64,000 bases of DNA from Acipenser ruthenus (Eukaryota > Chordata > Actinopteri > Acipenseriformes > Acipenseridae): positions 10,674,897-10,738,896 of the forward strand of contig NC_081209.1 of the NCBI RefSeq assembly GCF_902713425.1, given 5' to 3'. Below the pieces are notes generated by a model. It was not told the DNA's origin. It was given only the letters and a program-made list of their open reading frames with translations, and did not search any database. The translations under genes and the position numbers were made by a program. Position 1 is the first letter of the stretch, and every line of letters starts with the position of its first letter. Below are positions 24,070 through 36,322 of this stretch, one piece after another.

Positions 24070-27000
24070 TAGTTGTATTGGCAGCAGTATAAGGGTAATT
24101 ACGTGTGTTTGCACTCTTTTCTTTAAACAAACTAAAAATGCATTGTTTTGGCGTTAGGCTGACATGCGGTGTATGCTGTAACCCCAGTCTTGTAAAGGCT
24201 GACTGGAGGTGTGTCTTACCCTTGACCTGCAGATCAAGTGTTTTAAATCTGTTTAACACTGACTTTTATCCATGTCTTGCCCAGGTTACTGCCAATGTTA
24301 CCAGTTACATGAATGTGCTGACCTACAAGCCCACCCAGAGAGACTTCTACCAGACTCCATTCAATCAGGCTGTTGTGTGCACCTATACCAAGTGAGTGCT
24401 GGACTTGGCTTAAACATGCTGTAACTCCTGTGAAGATGTGTTAAAAGCCTCTGGGCTGTTAATGCATTCAGTTGAGTCTTGCATCATGTCTGACACTTGA
24501 CTTAACAGTATCTAATTTGTAGATTTTTTTTTTACTACATTTACAAAATTTATGAACTTTGCTATTTAATTGTGGCATTGCCTTTTTAATGGGGAGCAGT
24601 TACTTTTAAACCCAGTTTATAGCACTGAACATCATAATCTGTACAAAAATAAAATGACTTGCTGCATCGATTTCTGGACCAGCTTCCTTGCTGTGAAGGC
24701 AGCAAGAGTAAATTTACATTAAATCTTGCCAATTGTTTACAAATTTCAGTGTCTTCTGCTGAATGCAATTTGTTTTAATGTGCTGTAACTCCTGTGAAGA
24801 TGTGTTAAGCCTCTGGGCTGTTCATGTATTCAATTATTGAGTATTGCATAATGTCTGACACTTGACTTAACAGTATCTAATTTGTGGATTTTTTTTTTTT
24901 TTTTTTAGAACTACATTTACAAAATCTATGAACTTTGCTAATTTTTATATAATTGTGGTGTTATTGCCTTTAATGGGGAGCAGTTATTAAAGACCCATTT
25001 TATGGCACTGAAAGTAATCTCTGCAAAATCAAATGATTTCCTGCATTAGGAATTCTGGACCAGCTTCCTTGTTGTGAAGGCAAGAATACATTTGCATTAA
25101 GTATTGCCAATAAATGGTTTACAAAATTCAGTGTCTTCTGCTGAATGCAAACGGTCTTTGTGTTGCTGCTCCAACTAAAGCTTTCTACCGGTGTCTTCTC
25201 CAGACCTGCTGGCTGGACTCCTCCAGTGTATAACCCTGCACTTGGGGATGCCTCTGGGTTTGGGAAGCTGGAGTTTACCATGGGGATTATGAATGGTGAG
25301 TTTGCTATCCTGCAATGTACATTTGGTCTATTGGTTTAGGAAGGTGTCTAGTGCGTCACGAACTTGGCAGGGAGCAGCCTGTGGTGCTCATTAGGTTACT
25401 TCCTCTAGTCAAGTAGAAAATGTTTTAATTCCTCTGGTGCTGGTCAATGCTGCTCTGTCCTGGCTAGTGAGATGTTGGGTGGGTTGCTGTTCTCATGCTC
25501 CTCTCCTTTGTGTCTCAGATGACTTCTCAGCCCCACGCACCTCCAGTCTGTTCTTCCTGGGCTCCCCCATCAACATCGCGGCTGCAGTGAAGCAGCAATT
25601 CCACATGCCGCTGATGGTCTACATGGAAGAGTGTGTCGCTGCCAGCACTCCAGAGCTGAGCCCTTCAAGCCAGACCTACCCGCTCATCACCAACCACGGG
25701 TAGATATTCACTGCAAGCTGTATAGTAAAGGCACTATTTAAATCTGAATGTTTAGCACTTGGTAGTCCTGTTTGGGTTTAGGAAGGGGTGTTGAATGGTC
25801 AGCTTGGTGAGCATGGCGTAAGCTCAGTTGAATGAATAACTGCCATTGCTGGGAATGCACAGATTGCAGCTTGGGTAGAGTTATTTTTAAACCCAGTTTA
25901 TGGTACTAGGTTTTGTCTTGTGGCTGTTTGGATTGACTCCGGTCCTGGTGAGTGCCTCCCCCTGCTCAGTGCTCTTGTTTCTCCTTGCAGATGCTTTGTA
26001 GATGGACAGGCTGGTAACTCCAGGTTTCTGCCCCGAGTCCAGACCTCCGAGATCCGTCTGGTTGTCCAGGCCTTCATGTTTATACAACTGAATGCAGATG
26101 TGAGTATCTGATGCTGTTTTTGTAACTTCAATTTAGAGGTTCTAGAGCAAATGCTTCTTTTATTAATGTTCCTTTTTGTTTAAATTACTTCCTAGGTGTA
26201 TATCCATTGCCGCTTGCTGGCTTGGGACCCTGCCCAGCTCAATGACCCCACCAAGAAAGCCTGTTCATTCAACCAGAGAACCAGGAGGTAAGGACTGGAC
26301 CCTGCTGAGGCTGCTCTCTGTACAAGGGGAGTGCAGGGGCTGTGAGGTTCAGTTAACCAACACCACAGGGACCCAGGATGAGTTTCTTACTCTGCACAAT
26401 CAGTTCTGTGCCTCCTTACAGTTGTATGGAGAACGTCATTGAAATGCCAATAACTGGGTGGGAGGGGGGAAAACCAACTTCATTATACTGCCCTGTGTAG
26501 AAGTGTGTTGCTGTGTCTTTGGGTTCAGTGTCCTGCTCTTGTGTTGCAGCTGGGAGCTCCTGGATAACCCTGGTCGGAGCTCTGTGTGCCGCTGCTGTAC
26601 CTCCAACTGCAATCTGAAGAAGAGGAGGGACACGGGTACGAATTCTACTTTCTATATAGTTTACACAGGTGGTGTGTGGGGTTTTATATTTTTTTTGGTA
26701 CGGTTTTAAATTTTAACTTCTATGGTGAGTGACTTTTAAAATGGATGGCAGCCAACAAAGCATGCTCAAATAGGTCTACCAGAGCCTGTATTGCTAAAGA
26801 ACCATTCCCCCTCCCAACCAGAGGCTGCTTGCTGTCTTGTTGGTACTCTGCTCAATGGCCTGTTGCCATCAGTTTTGCTTCTCTTGGGTAGTTTTCATCC
26901 AGCACCCTTTTGGCCTGCCCCCTGGTGTAGTGACTGGTCCTGCATGCTGTAAAGCAACAGGTCCTGTTTTCTAACCAGGCTCCCTTTCTCTTGAGCAGCT

Positions 27001-27674
27001 GAAGAGGGACTGAGGCACACTGCAGTGCTGGGACCCCTGAGGATCCTTCCTGAAGAGCTGTCTGCTGGAAGCCAGGAATTCTACCAGAGGAGCCCTGCTC
27101 TGTCACTGGAGGGTGAGCTCAGCCTGCAGTCTCCAATTGTGTGCACTTGGTTTGCATGGCATTAACTTTCATCTTTACACAACAGGTTCCCTTGCAGTCA
27201 TGTTGCCTTAACCTGCATTGTACAATATCTGCCAAAACCCATTCCAGTCCACGGCATATAACCGTAACTTCACCCTAGGAGACTGACTAAACTTAATGTT
27301 TTCTAATAGTGGAACAAGGCACTCTTACCCTCCCATGCCCCATGTGTGCTTCCCTGCAGGTCCTAAAGTAACAGACCCTCATGAAACTGCTCCTGGGCAC
27401 TGTAGAGTGTAGCTGCACTGGGATCCCTTCCTGTTCCTAACCCCTTCCTCCCCCAGAGCCCCAGCAGGCTCTGGCCTGGCTGCCTGTTCTAGCTACTCCC
27501 CTGCTCCTGATGGCTGTCCTGGGAGCCCTGTCTCTGGGCTACTACATGTGCGTGTGGCGTCATCCCAGACTCTGCTCCAAGTCCGGCAGTGAGCTCCTCG
27601 TTCCTGTCCCCGTTGATGAAATGCACACAGCAGTTTGCACGGTTTCCAGCAGCTCGCCAGCAAGGCAATTCTGA
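24070..27674 (+). pseudogene. ZP3-like egg-coat gene, copy C, lacks exons 1-2
   Basis: Exons 3-10 are all present with correct borders and lengths: 24285-24391, 25204-25295, 25519-25699, 25991-26099, 26196-26287, 26550-26635, 26999-27112, 27457-27674. They read from VTANVTSYMN through the ZP-C domain, KKRRDT (KKRR replaces RKRR) and the membrane anchor to a TGA, with AATAAA following near 27693. Similarity to the cluster starts abruptly about 24070, in the middle of intron 2; before it is unrelated DNA with a SINE. Signal peptide, promoter and most of ZP-N are therefore missing. One residue differs in exon 3 (QRDFYQ instead of QRGFYQ). Exons 3-10 have no stop, so the loss of the 5' end may be recent, or an unseen 5' exon is used; I see none. 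Confidence 0.85.
24419..25141 (+). repeat. Tandem duplication inside intron 3 of copy C
   Basis: Two units of about 360 bp, each beginning TGTAACTCCTGTGAAGATGT and ending near the GTCTTCTGCTGAATGCAA phrase, break near 24779. The first unit is nearly identical to intron 3 of copy D (32385-32745), including a TACAAAAATAAAATGAC variant; the second resembles the intron of the other copies. Confidence 0.8.
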
Positions 27675-27689
27675 TTTCTTGTATGTTGC

Positions 27690-28748
27690 AAAATAAAATG
27701 GCTACATAAAGACCCTCTCCTGTCCTGTGATTTCTGCCACCGAGTAACGTTTTTGTTTTCATGCATCCAACATCTTTCTGCCGGATAATTGCTCCCCTTG
27801 CGTAACAGGATTGGTACAGGGCTTCTGTCATTTTAGTTTAGTAAATTTACATTTAGCATTATGTGAAAGTTACTTCTACAAAACCAGTAAAGCTGGGCTA
27901 AGTTTGATTGGGCATTAATCTGTACTGGGCAGATAGCCACCAGGGGCACTGGAGAAATAGTGGCTTTTTTTTTTTTTGTGGGGGGCACTATCTAATGGTG
28001 TCTGATATTTAACCTGGGTACTTGTGTACCTCTTAACATTAGCTGGGAGAGCTTTCAATTTGGTTTTGTAGTTCTGTGTGGGGAGAAATGTTGCTGGACC
28101 TGTTAACTGCTGCATGGTGCAATTTCCAACTCCATTTCTTGCTAGTTTGAAAGACCATTATAAATTCCTTCCATTTCAACCCCTTGTATGCAATGTATCC
28201 TTCTGGTCATCTCTATACCTCTTGCTCACTAATCTTGTAACTGAATGGATGCATGTGTGTTTTTTTTTTAAAATTTATTTTAAATAGGCTTCTGGGCTGC
28301 ACTGTCAATTAGCTGCAGGGGATTTAACTAGGACTGTAAAATTGACAAGCAAATTTAAACTATCCAATATTGCTGTAAAATTGTTCATAAATAGAGTCTC
28401 TTTGGGGACCAAAACAAACGTCAAAGTGGAAGAAAAGAAATTGGTGAAACACATGTTCTAGGACCAAGCGTTCAGTGTGAAAACCTCAATCATTGTTCAA
28501 AGCACAAACTCCTGTTGGGTGAGTTGCAAGACTACAGACATGTTGCCAAGCAAAGGTGGTGGAGAACATATCTTTGAGTCTGATGGTGCAATTCAATTGA
28601 ACCTGGAGCTGTGCTGTTGAGCCTGACAAACACTCCTCAGAGATCAAGCTCCACGTTCCCTGTTTATTGCATTAACTCCCCCAGGTTTTTGTTTGTTTGT
28701 TTTCCACCTACGTGGGAAGTCAATAGAATTTGAGAAATCCTGGATTTA
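27690..28748 (+). other. 3' spacer of copy C, inverted match of the G spacer
   Basis: Reverse complement of about 60213-61280 with few differences. It contains the shared phrases GGTTAACTGC, GTTTGTTTTCCACCTACG and TTGCTTGGCAA. Short frames recur in all spacer copies but change length with the poly-T run at about 28257-28269, so I do not regard them as coding. Confidence 0.75.
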
Positions 28749-29584
<836 letters not shown>

Positions 29585-29711
29585 TCATATAGGTCACGTC
29601 GACAAGATAATGTAGGGTGTTCCCCACGCATTATCTTCTTTTTTTTATATAATATGCACGTTATTAGACAAGACCGATAGTTACACAAAATATATACCAC
29701 TGGTGTACATA

Positions 29712-31176
29712 TTACACTCGGTGAGGATTCGGTCAATCGCCGAGAGGAAAAAAAAATCGGGATTTGAGCATTTACAAATTAGCAAAGAACGAAATGAAAT
29801 GTTAATTTGGTCTTTGAGTAAATTATGTTGCTCAAATTGCGAATATTGAATGAACAGGAAATCCGTAAGTTTCATTTATGAGAGACACGTCATAGATTTA
29901 TTATTTAAGTATTTATTATTTATGCAGGAAGTTAGCACAACCAATTTAGCAGGATAGTGACCTCAAACACTCAACTTCAAGCGAATTTGAAATAGCGTTT
30001 GTAATGTTCTCGCATTGTTATTTAGAAATTACCGTTTTTGAGGAAACAACTAAAAAAAGCAACATTATTCATATTATAAGACTATTGTATACAAAGTATT
30101 TAAACTGCAAAATCAAATGTCTAAACACGTTCGTCTAATCACTGTTTTATAAGAGAAAGAAAGAAAGAAAAAATATGCTAATTGAACGTTTAATGTTCTC
30201 ATAAATTATAGAAAGCGGTGAACTACCACTTTTTAGAAAACGGGGTATGCAGACCCCATCAGCACCAGACAGTGGCTTGTGGAATAAAGACGGAGACTGC
30301 TTGACAACAAGAAACCCTTCTTAAATGTTTTTATTTTAGATGATGACAACTTTGGTAAATGAACATTTTCAAAATAAACCATATTGAGAGCACTGAGCTT
30401 CTGAGCCTCGTTTTATAACACCGTTTTAATTGTTTAGATAACAACAGTCAGGTCAAATTAGGAGGCTGTGTGGTCCAGTGGTTAAAGAACTAGGCTTGTA
30501 ACCAGGAAGTCCCCGGTTCAAATCCCACTTCAGCCACTGACGCATTGTGTGACCCTGAGCAAGTCATTTAATCTTCTTGTGCTCCGTCTTTCGGGTGAGA
30601 CGTAGTTGTAAGTGACTGCAGCTGATGCATAGTTCACACACCCGAGTCTCTGTAAGTCGCCTTGGATAAAGGCGTCTGCTAAATAAACAAATAATAATAA
30701 TAAATTAAAGTAGTTCAATCAAATTAGATACATATAAGAAACCATAATGAGAGCTCATTAAAAAAATCCCAGTTTAGATATAGAAACATAGGCCTACACA
30801 TCACTGTATTGGTATTTGTTTTTGCAAGACGTGATGCTGTGGCATTTAGAAATGCGTTGCACGCCCTCGCGCACAGAAGCACTTCTTTGTTTGACAGAAG
30901 TTGTTGCACTTGAAAGAAATGGAGCCTTGAATCCTCAAAATCCGTTCATGAACTGTGCATTTTCTCAAAGCACATTCACCAATTTGATTATATCTCTTTA
31001 CTCAAAGACCGAAGAAGCTGTCTCTTCTTTTATGTTTCTATCTTTGCTTGTTTGATATTTTCCATTTTGCACTTTGACCAAAATAATTTGCTCAAAGACC
31101 GAAATAACCTTGCATTTCGTTCTTTGATAATAAATGCTCAAATCACGAAATGTTATTTGTGTCAGCGACTGACACA
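29712..31176. mobile_element. Non-autonomous DNA element with long terminal inverted repeats, upstream of copy D
   Basis: Both ends carry a roughly 130-bp inverted block with GGTCAATCGC / GCGACTGAC, the GATTTGAGCATTT and AAAGAACGAAATG phrases and GGTCTTTGAG. No transposase frame is visible. A SINE is nested within it at 30461-30705. Homologous copies lie at 56385-57855 (F) and, shortened, at 43815-44845 (E). Confidence 0.65.
30461..30705 (+). repeat. tRNA-derived SINE (second family) in the element upstream of D
   Basis: Head GGAGGCTGTGTGGTCCAGTG resembles a tRNA box A and CCCGGTTCAAATCCC a box B; the tail is GTAAGTCGCCTTGGATAAAG followed by an A/T-rich end. The head differs from the SINEs at 19776, 23537 and 37313 but the tail is shared. 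The inverted counterpart is at 56856-57100. Confidence 0.85.
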
Positions 31177-31207
31177 AATAAGTGTGGAGTGACTGGAGTG
31201 TGCGTGG

Positions 31208-31249
31208 TATAGGCAGGCACCCACGCAATGGCACAACTCCTCACACCTG
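31208..31249 (+). promoter_or_regulatory. Candidate promoter of copy D (TATA-like box and E-box)
   Basis: TATA at 31208-31211, 144 bp before the ATG at 31352; E-box CACCTG at 31244-31249. Spacing identical to copies B, E and F. Confidence 0.35.
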
Positions 31250-31351
31250 TGTCAGTGGTCCACTCAGTGTTAATTGCCAAATCACTCTAATTAATGTCAC
31301 TAGAAAAGCACCTGGACGGTATTGTTTGGTAGGTAACTGTTGGTTTGAAAG

Positions 31352-32963
31352 ATGATGGCAGTGGTGTTGTGGAAATATGTCGTGTTTGCGCTGTGCTGTG
31401 TACCGTTTGCTGCACCACAGGAAGGTAATGTGGGCTACTGGCGGGGTTAGTGTGTTTTGTGCCTTATGTTTTGGTAGCACTGACTGTACCGGTACATAAT
31501 GTTGGTGCTATCCAGACATTATGTCCTTTTGTGGAACACTTAGTAGTGCGTATTTGGTTATTTTAAAGAGTATTCAGGTTCAAAATTAAACCTTTCATTA
31601 CATGAACCCTTTAACAAAATAGTTGTATGTTCCGCTTTATTCCAAACCCGTTTCTCCTGTAGCTGTGAGGTACAGCCTGCGGCGTGGACTCGGTGGCTGT
31701 GAGGGTGTTGTTGGATTACTCTCGATCGGCGTTGCCTCTGGACCCGAGTGGCCTCCTGCTGGGACCCTGTCCTCCATCCAGCAGCAGCGCCGGTAATAAC
31801 ATGGTGGTGTTCCAGTACGGGCTGCTGGACTGCCGCTTTATGCGCATGGTAAGTGGCTTCTAACGGCTTGTATGAAGTGTTTGGGCTCAAATTACACTGT
31901 ATTGCACAGAACATGCTTGTATATGCATTGTAATTTAATGAATTTTCCTGCAGTGATTATGCAATATTGGTTTTGGCTGTAATGGCTTTAAGTGTATATT
32001 TAATTGATGCTAGGATGTGCAGGACTAAATGATACAAATTTTGTATTGGCAGCTTTTGTAAGGGTAATGACTTGAGTATTTGCACTTTTTTTTCCTTTAA
32101 ACAAACTAAATGCATTGTCTTGGCTTTGGGCTGTTTGACAGGTGGTGTGTGTTGTAACACCAATCTTGTGGAGGTGTGTCTTGCCTTTTGAACTGCAGGT
32201 CAAGTGTTTAATCTCTGTTCAGTTTTTTTTTTAATCCATGTCTTGCCCAGGTTACTGCCAATGTTACCAGTTACATGAATGTGCTGACCTACAAGCCCAC
32301 CCAGAGAGGCTTCTACCAGACTCCATTCAATCGGGCTATTGTGTGCACCTATACCAAGTGAGTGCTGGACTTGGCTTAAACATGCTGTAACTCCTGTGAA
32401 GATGTGTTAAAAGCCTCTGGGCTGTTAATGCATTCAGTTGAGTCTTGCATCATGTCTGACACTTGACTTAACAGTATCTAATTTGTAGATTTTTTTTTTT
32501 ACTACATTTACAAAATTTATGAACTTTGCTATTTAATTGTGGCATTGCCTTTTTAATGGGGAGCAGTTACTTTTAAACCCAGTTTATAGCACTGAACATC
32601 ATAATCTGTACAAAAATAAAATGACTTGCTGCATCGATTTCTGGACCAGCTTCCTTGCTGTGAAGGCAGCAAGAGTAAATTTACATTAAATCTTGCCAAT
32701 TGTTTACAAACTTCAGTGTCTTCTGCTGAATGCAATTTGTTTTAATGTGTTGCTGATCGAACCAAAGCTTTCTACCTGTGTTCTCCAGACCTGCTGGCTG
32801 GACTCCTCCAGTGTATAACCCTGCACTTGGGGATGCCTATGGGTTTGGGAAGCTGGAGTTTACCATGGGGATTATGAATGGTGAGTTTGCTATCCTGCAA
32901 TGTACACTTGGTCTATTGCTTTAGGAAGGTGTCCAGTGCAACACTAACCTGGCAGGGGAGCAG
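31352..32963 (+). pseudogene. ZP3-like egg-coat gene, copy D, exons 1-4 only
   Basis: Exons 31352-31424 (signal peptide, begins MMAVVLWKYVV), 31663-31848, 32251-32357 and 32789-32880 are recognisable. Exon 2 has one extra G near its start (CTGTGAGG instead of CTGTGAGT) which shifts the frame, although an AG six bases downstream of the normal acceptor would restore it. After exon 4 the intron ends abruptly at about 32963, where an 80-bp piece of exon 2 sequence is pasted in; exons 5-10 are absent. Without ZP-C and membrane anchor it cannot give an ordinary ZP3 product. It is the inverted counterpart of the 5' half of copy F. Confidence 0.88.
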
Positions 32964-33043
32964 CTCGATCGGCGTTGCCTCTGGACCCGAGTGGCCTCCT
33001 GCTGGGACCCTGTCCTCCATCCAGCAGCAGCGCCGGTAATAAC
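32964..33043 (+). repeat. Misplaced 80-bp piece of ZP3-like exon 2
   Basis: Starts CTCGATCGGCGTTGCCTCTG and ends GCGCCGGTAATAAC, identical in sense to part of exon 2 of D, E and F. It lies directly after intron 4 of D and is followed by GC-rich unrelated DNA. Copy-and-paste junction, not a splice product. Confidence 0.9.
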
Positions 33044-33634
33044 CCGGGTTCGCGCCGCCCTCCGCCTGTGTGTGGATTGCCTCGCCCTGTGTGGTGCGTT
33101 AATCGAGATCGGTACAATTCAGAATTCAGCTATATTCATATTCAGAATGGTATTTAATACATTGTCGGTTTCAGTATTTCTACAATTGTTAACACAAATA
33201 TTTTGAAATAAGCAAATAAAATGGCAGAGACGTTCATTGCCCGTTCTCAGACATTCTTTGTGTATTTCTGAAGGTATGTCTTTTGATAAGGAAATAATGC
33301 ATGCAGTATACTGCCATTTAAATGCACTGTTTTATGATTCTAAGGTCGATACTTACGGTATCACTGAACTTACAAGTAGCCTGTCCGAGCAAAAGTAAAA
33401 ACAATAAAATGAAAACATGTTTAAAATATCCAATGCCTTTTCTACATTGAGTGATTTTGATTTAATCGGTAATTCTCGTAATTTTCAAAAAAAAAAAAAA
33501 AAAAACTTGATTACACCCCGTTCATTTTTTACGTTCTCATAGCTGCGTCTATATGTATACAGTATGCACCAATGGTATTGTGTGCAATTGCCTTTCCTGT
33601 CTACTAATAACGTGCAAACTATAAAAAATATATA
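33044..33634. other. Junction DNA with one arm of the foldback element
   Basis: 33044-33112 is GC-rich sequence of unknown origin. From about 33113 to 33495 it matches 14640-15020 (for example TTCAGCTATATTCA, GTTAACACAAATATT and GAAAACATGTTTAAA), i.e. one arm of the foldback element. A poly-A run follows at 33487-33505, then AT-rich DNA up to the Tc1-like terminus. No gene. Confidence 0.6.
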
Positions 33635-34127
33635 CAGCTCTGGAAAAAATTAAGAGACCACTGCAAAATTATCAGTTTCTCTGGTTTTACTATTTATAGG
33701 TATGTGTTTGGGTAAAATGAACATTTTTGTTTTATTCTATAAACTACTGACAACATTTCTCCCAAATTCCAAATAAAAAAAAGGAAGGAAAAAGTACAAA
33801 CTATTCCTGGAAAGTCTAGACGGCAGCAGGAGATTGAACGCTTGGTTAGAGAAAGGAGACAGCTGAGGAACCAATGGAGAAGAGCAGAACAAAGTCAGAA
33901 GGAGGGACTCAATCTCTTACAAAGGGTCATAAAAGATAAGCAGTGCTGAGCGCCTACGGAAACGCTACAAAAAGAAGGAGCGTGCGAGAGCTAACTTTTA
34001 TAAAGACCCATTCAAATTTGTAAAGAAGTTATTCACCAGTGAGAAGAATGGCACACTAAAAGCATCTAAGGTCGAGCTGGAGAGATATTTGTAGGAAACA
34101 CATACAGATTCAAAAAGGCAGGAGCCT

Positions 34128-34667
34128 ATGTCAATTCCATCAGACATCCCACCTATCAATCCACCAGAATACCAAATGGAGGACTGTGCACCTAAGTGGA
34201 AAGAAATAGAGCAAGCTGTGAAAAAAGCAAGGGCTTCATCATCTCCAGGGCCTAATGGAGTTCCGTACAGAGTGTTCAAGAGTGCTTCAGGAGTTCTACG
34301 AATTCTGTGGAAATTGATGAAAGTGGCATGGGAAAAACAGGTTGTACCAAGAGCATGGCGCCGAGCAGGTGGAGTCTTTATACCTAAAGAAAAAGATTCT
34401 ACAAGCATCAGTCAGTTTCGTCCCATTTCCCTATTAAACGTAGAAGGCAAGATTTTCTTCAGCATTATTGCTCAGAGATTGTCATCTTCAGAATTCAGCA
34501 CTACATGGCAATGCCTAGAGGTTGGAATAATGGCAGGATGCACCATTTCTCCACTGGCTTTTACCATGGCAATGGAAGTAATCATTAGGGCATCAAAATG
34601 GGTAGGTAGTAGCGCTTGGCTTCTGGAATGTGACTACCACCAATTCGAGCATACATGGATGACATGA
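34128..34667 (+). pseudogene. LINE reverse transcriptase, N-terminal part of RT domain
   Basis: The open frame encodes the RT fingers (ASSSPGPNGVPYRVFK, RAGGVFIPKE, FRPISLLNVEGKIF) and then jumps to EVGIMAGCTISPLAFTMAM, the family's later GCTIS block. Sixty or more residues that carry the first catalytic aspartate are missing between them. The frame leaves the RT phase shortly before YMDD, so this part is a frameshifted, deleted copy. Confidence 0.8.
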
Positions 34668-36322
34668 CAACCATGACTACAACAGTAGCCTGCACTAATC
34701 GATTATTGGGCAAGTTAACCAATAACATTGAATGGGCACGAATGCAATTCAAGCCCACTAAATCAAGGAGCATCTCTATAATTAAAGGCAAAGTAGTAGA
34801 TAAAACATTCTTCATTAATGGTGAGGCAATACCAACAGTGTCTGAGAAGCCAGTGAAGAGTCTTGGGAGATGGTACGACGGGGATCTAAAGGACACAGTT
34901 CGTGTGGGAGAAGTTAGACAACAAGCAGTGGAAGGGTTGAAGAGCATAGACAGCTGCGCTCTACCAGGTAAACTAAAACTCTGGTGCTTTCAGTTTGGTC
35001 TACTGCCGAGGTTGCTGTGGCCACCGACTGTGTACGAGGTTTCTTTGACAACAGTAGAGAAGCTGGAAGCTTTAATCAGTTCATACATCAGGAAATGGTT
35101 GGGAGTTCCACGCTGCCTCAGCAGAGTGGGACTTTATGGTAAAGGAATACTGCAGCTACCAGTCTCTGCTCTAACCGAGGAGTTTAAGTGCGCCAAGGTC
35201 AGACTGGAAATGACATTAGTAGAGTCACGCGATAAATGCGTAAGGGAGGCAGCACCTGTGTTGAAAACTGGAAGAAAGTGGGCGGCAAAGAAAGCTGTGG
35301 AAGATGCAAAGGCTGCCCTTCGAATTGGTGATATCATGGGGCAAGTTCAGCATGGAAGAGGGGGTCTTGGTTTCAGTTCAGCTCCTCCTACATGGCACAA
35401 GGCAGCCCCAGCTCAAAGGAGGAAGCTGGTAGTCAACGAGGTGCAAAAGCAGGAGGAGAGGATGAGGTGTATAAATGCCATTTCCCAGGCCAAGCAGGGA
35501 GAATGGATGAGATGGGAGAGTGTGGAACAACGCAAGATTGGCTGGCAAGACCTATGGTCAATGGAACAGAGCAGGATCAGTTTCCTCATCAGGTCAACAC
35601 AGAACCTAAACCTCTGGGTAGGAGAGGATCCCTCATGTCATTTGTGTTCATTACCTGCAACATTAAGGCACATTTTGACAGGATGTAAGGTGGCTCTTAG
35701 CCAAGGACGGTTTACTTGGCGCCATGACCAGGTGCTGCGATGTTTGGCCTTAGCATTGGAAGACAAGCGTAACATGACCAATAAGTTGTCACCTGTTCCA
35801 TCAAAACATTACACACAAAAGACAACATTCCTCCACCCAGGAGAGCAACCACCAAGAAAAGGTGTTAAAACCAATCCTCGCCCAGGACAACTGGAAGCTG
35901 CTAGAGACTGGAAAATGCTGGCAGATGTTGGTCAACGGCTTATTTTTCCACCTGAGATTGCCACCACTAGCCTTCGACCAGATATTGTCTTGTGGTCTGG
36001 ATCAGCACGCCTTGTTCACCTGGTAGAGTTAACAGTGCCATGGGAGGATGCTGTAGATGAGGCGTATGAGAGGAAGAGACTGCGGTATGCTCAACTAGCC
36101 ACTGAAGCGGAACAGCGAGGATGGAGAGTTCGGGTTTACCCAGTGGAAGTGGGTTGTCGAGGATTTGTGGCACACTCTACAACCCGGTTTCTCAGAGACG
36201 TCGGATTCAGTGGCCAAGAGTTGCGTCGCACAGTGAAGAACTTACCTGAAGCAGCAGAGAGGAGCAGCAACTGGCTGTGGTTGAGACGGAAAGATTCTGG
36301 CTGGGGATCTCAAGCACAATAG
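34655..36322 (+). CDS. LINE ORF: RT thumb, CCHC zinc knuckle and restriction-like endonuclease
   Basis: 555-codon open frame that begins inside the RT at MDD of the YMDD motif. Residues to about 190 are RT thumb and linker (EKPVKSLGRWYDG, LPRLLWPPTVYEV). A CCHC knuckle, CHLCSLPATLRHILTGC, is at about 330. The restriction-like endonuclease follows at about 440-490, with RPDIVLW and VELTVPWED as the PD...D/E-type catalytic core, then VEVGCRGF. The open frame suggests modest age, but the broken RT means this copy cannot have moved by itself. Confidence 0.85.
   Translation: MDDMTTMTTTVACTNRLLGKLTNNIEWARMQFKPTKSRSISIIKGKVVDKTFFINGEAIPTVSEKPVKSLGRWYDGDLKDTVRVGEVRQQAVEGLKSIDSCALPGKLKLWCFQFGLLPRLLWPPTVYEVSLTTVEKLEALISSYIRKWLGVPRCLSRVGLYGKGILQLPVSALTEEFKCAKVRLEMTLVESRDKCVREAAPVLKTGRKWAAKKAVEDAKAALRIGDIMGQVQHGRGGLGFSSAPPTWHKAAPAQRRKLVVNEVQKQEERMRCINAISQAKQGEWMRWESVEQRKIGWQDLWSMEQSRISFLIRSTQNLNLWVGEDPSCHLCSLPATLRHILTGCKVALSQGRFTWRHDQVLRCLALALEDKRNMTNKLSPVPSKHYTQKTTFLHPGEQPPRKGVKTNPRPGQLEAARDWKMLADVGQRLIFPPEIATTSLRPDIVLWSGSARLVHLVELTVPWEDAVDEAYERKRLRYAQLATEAEQRGWRVRVYPVEVGCRGFVAHSTTRFLRDVGFSGQELRRTVKNLPEAAERSSNWLWLRRKDSGWGSQAQ

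Noticed and set aside
28078-28287. Small frame in the ZP 3' spacer that recurs in several spacers
   Set aside because: Recurs only because the spacer is duplicated; ends in a homopolymer of variable length and shows no codon constraint.
30461-30560. Possible tRNA gene (box A and box B like sequence)
   Set aside because: It is the head of a SINE with an L2-like tail; no cloverleaf expected of a working tRNA.
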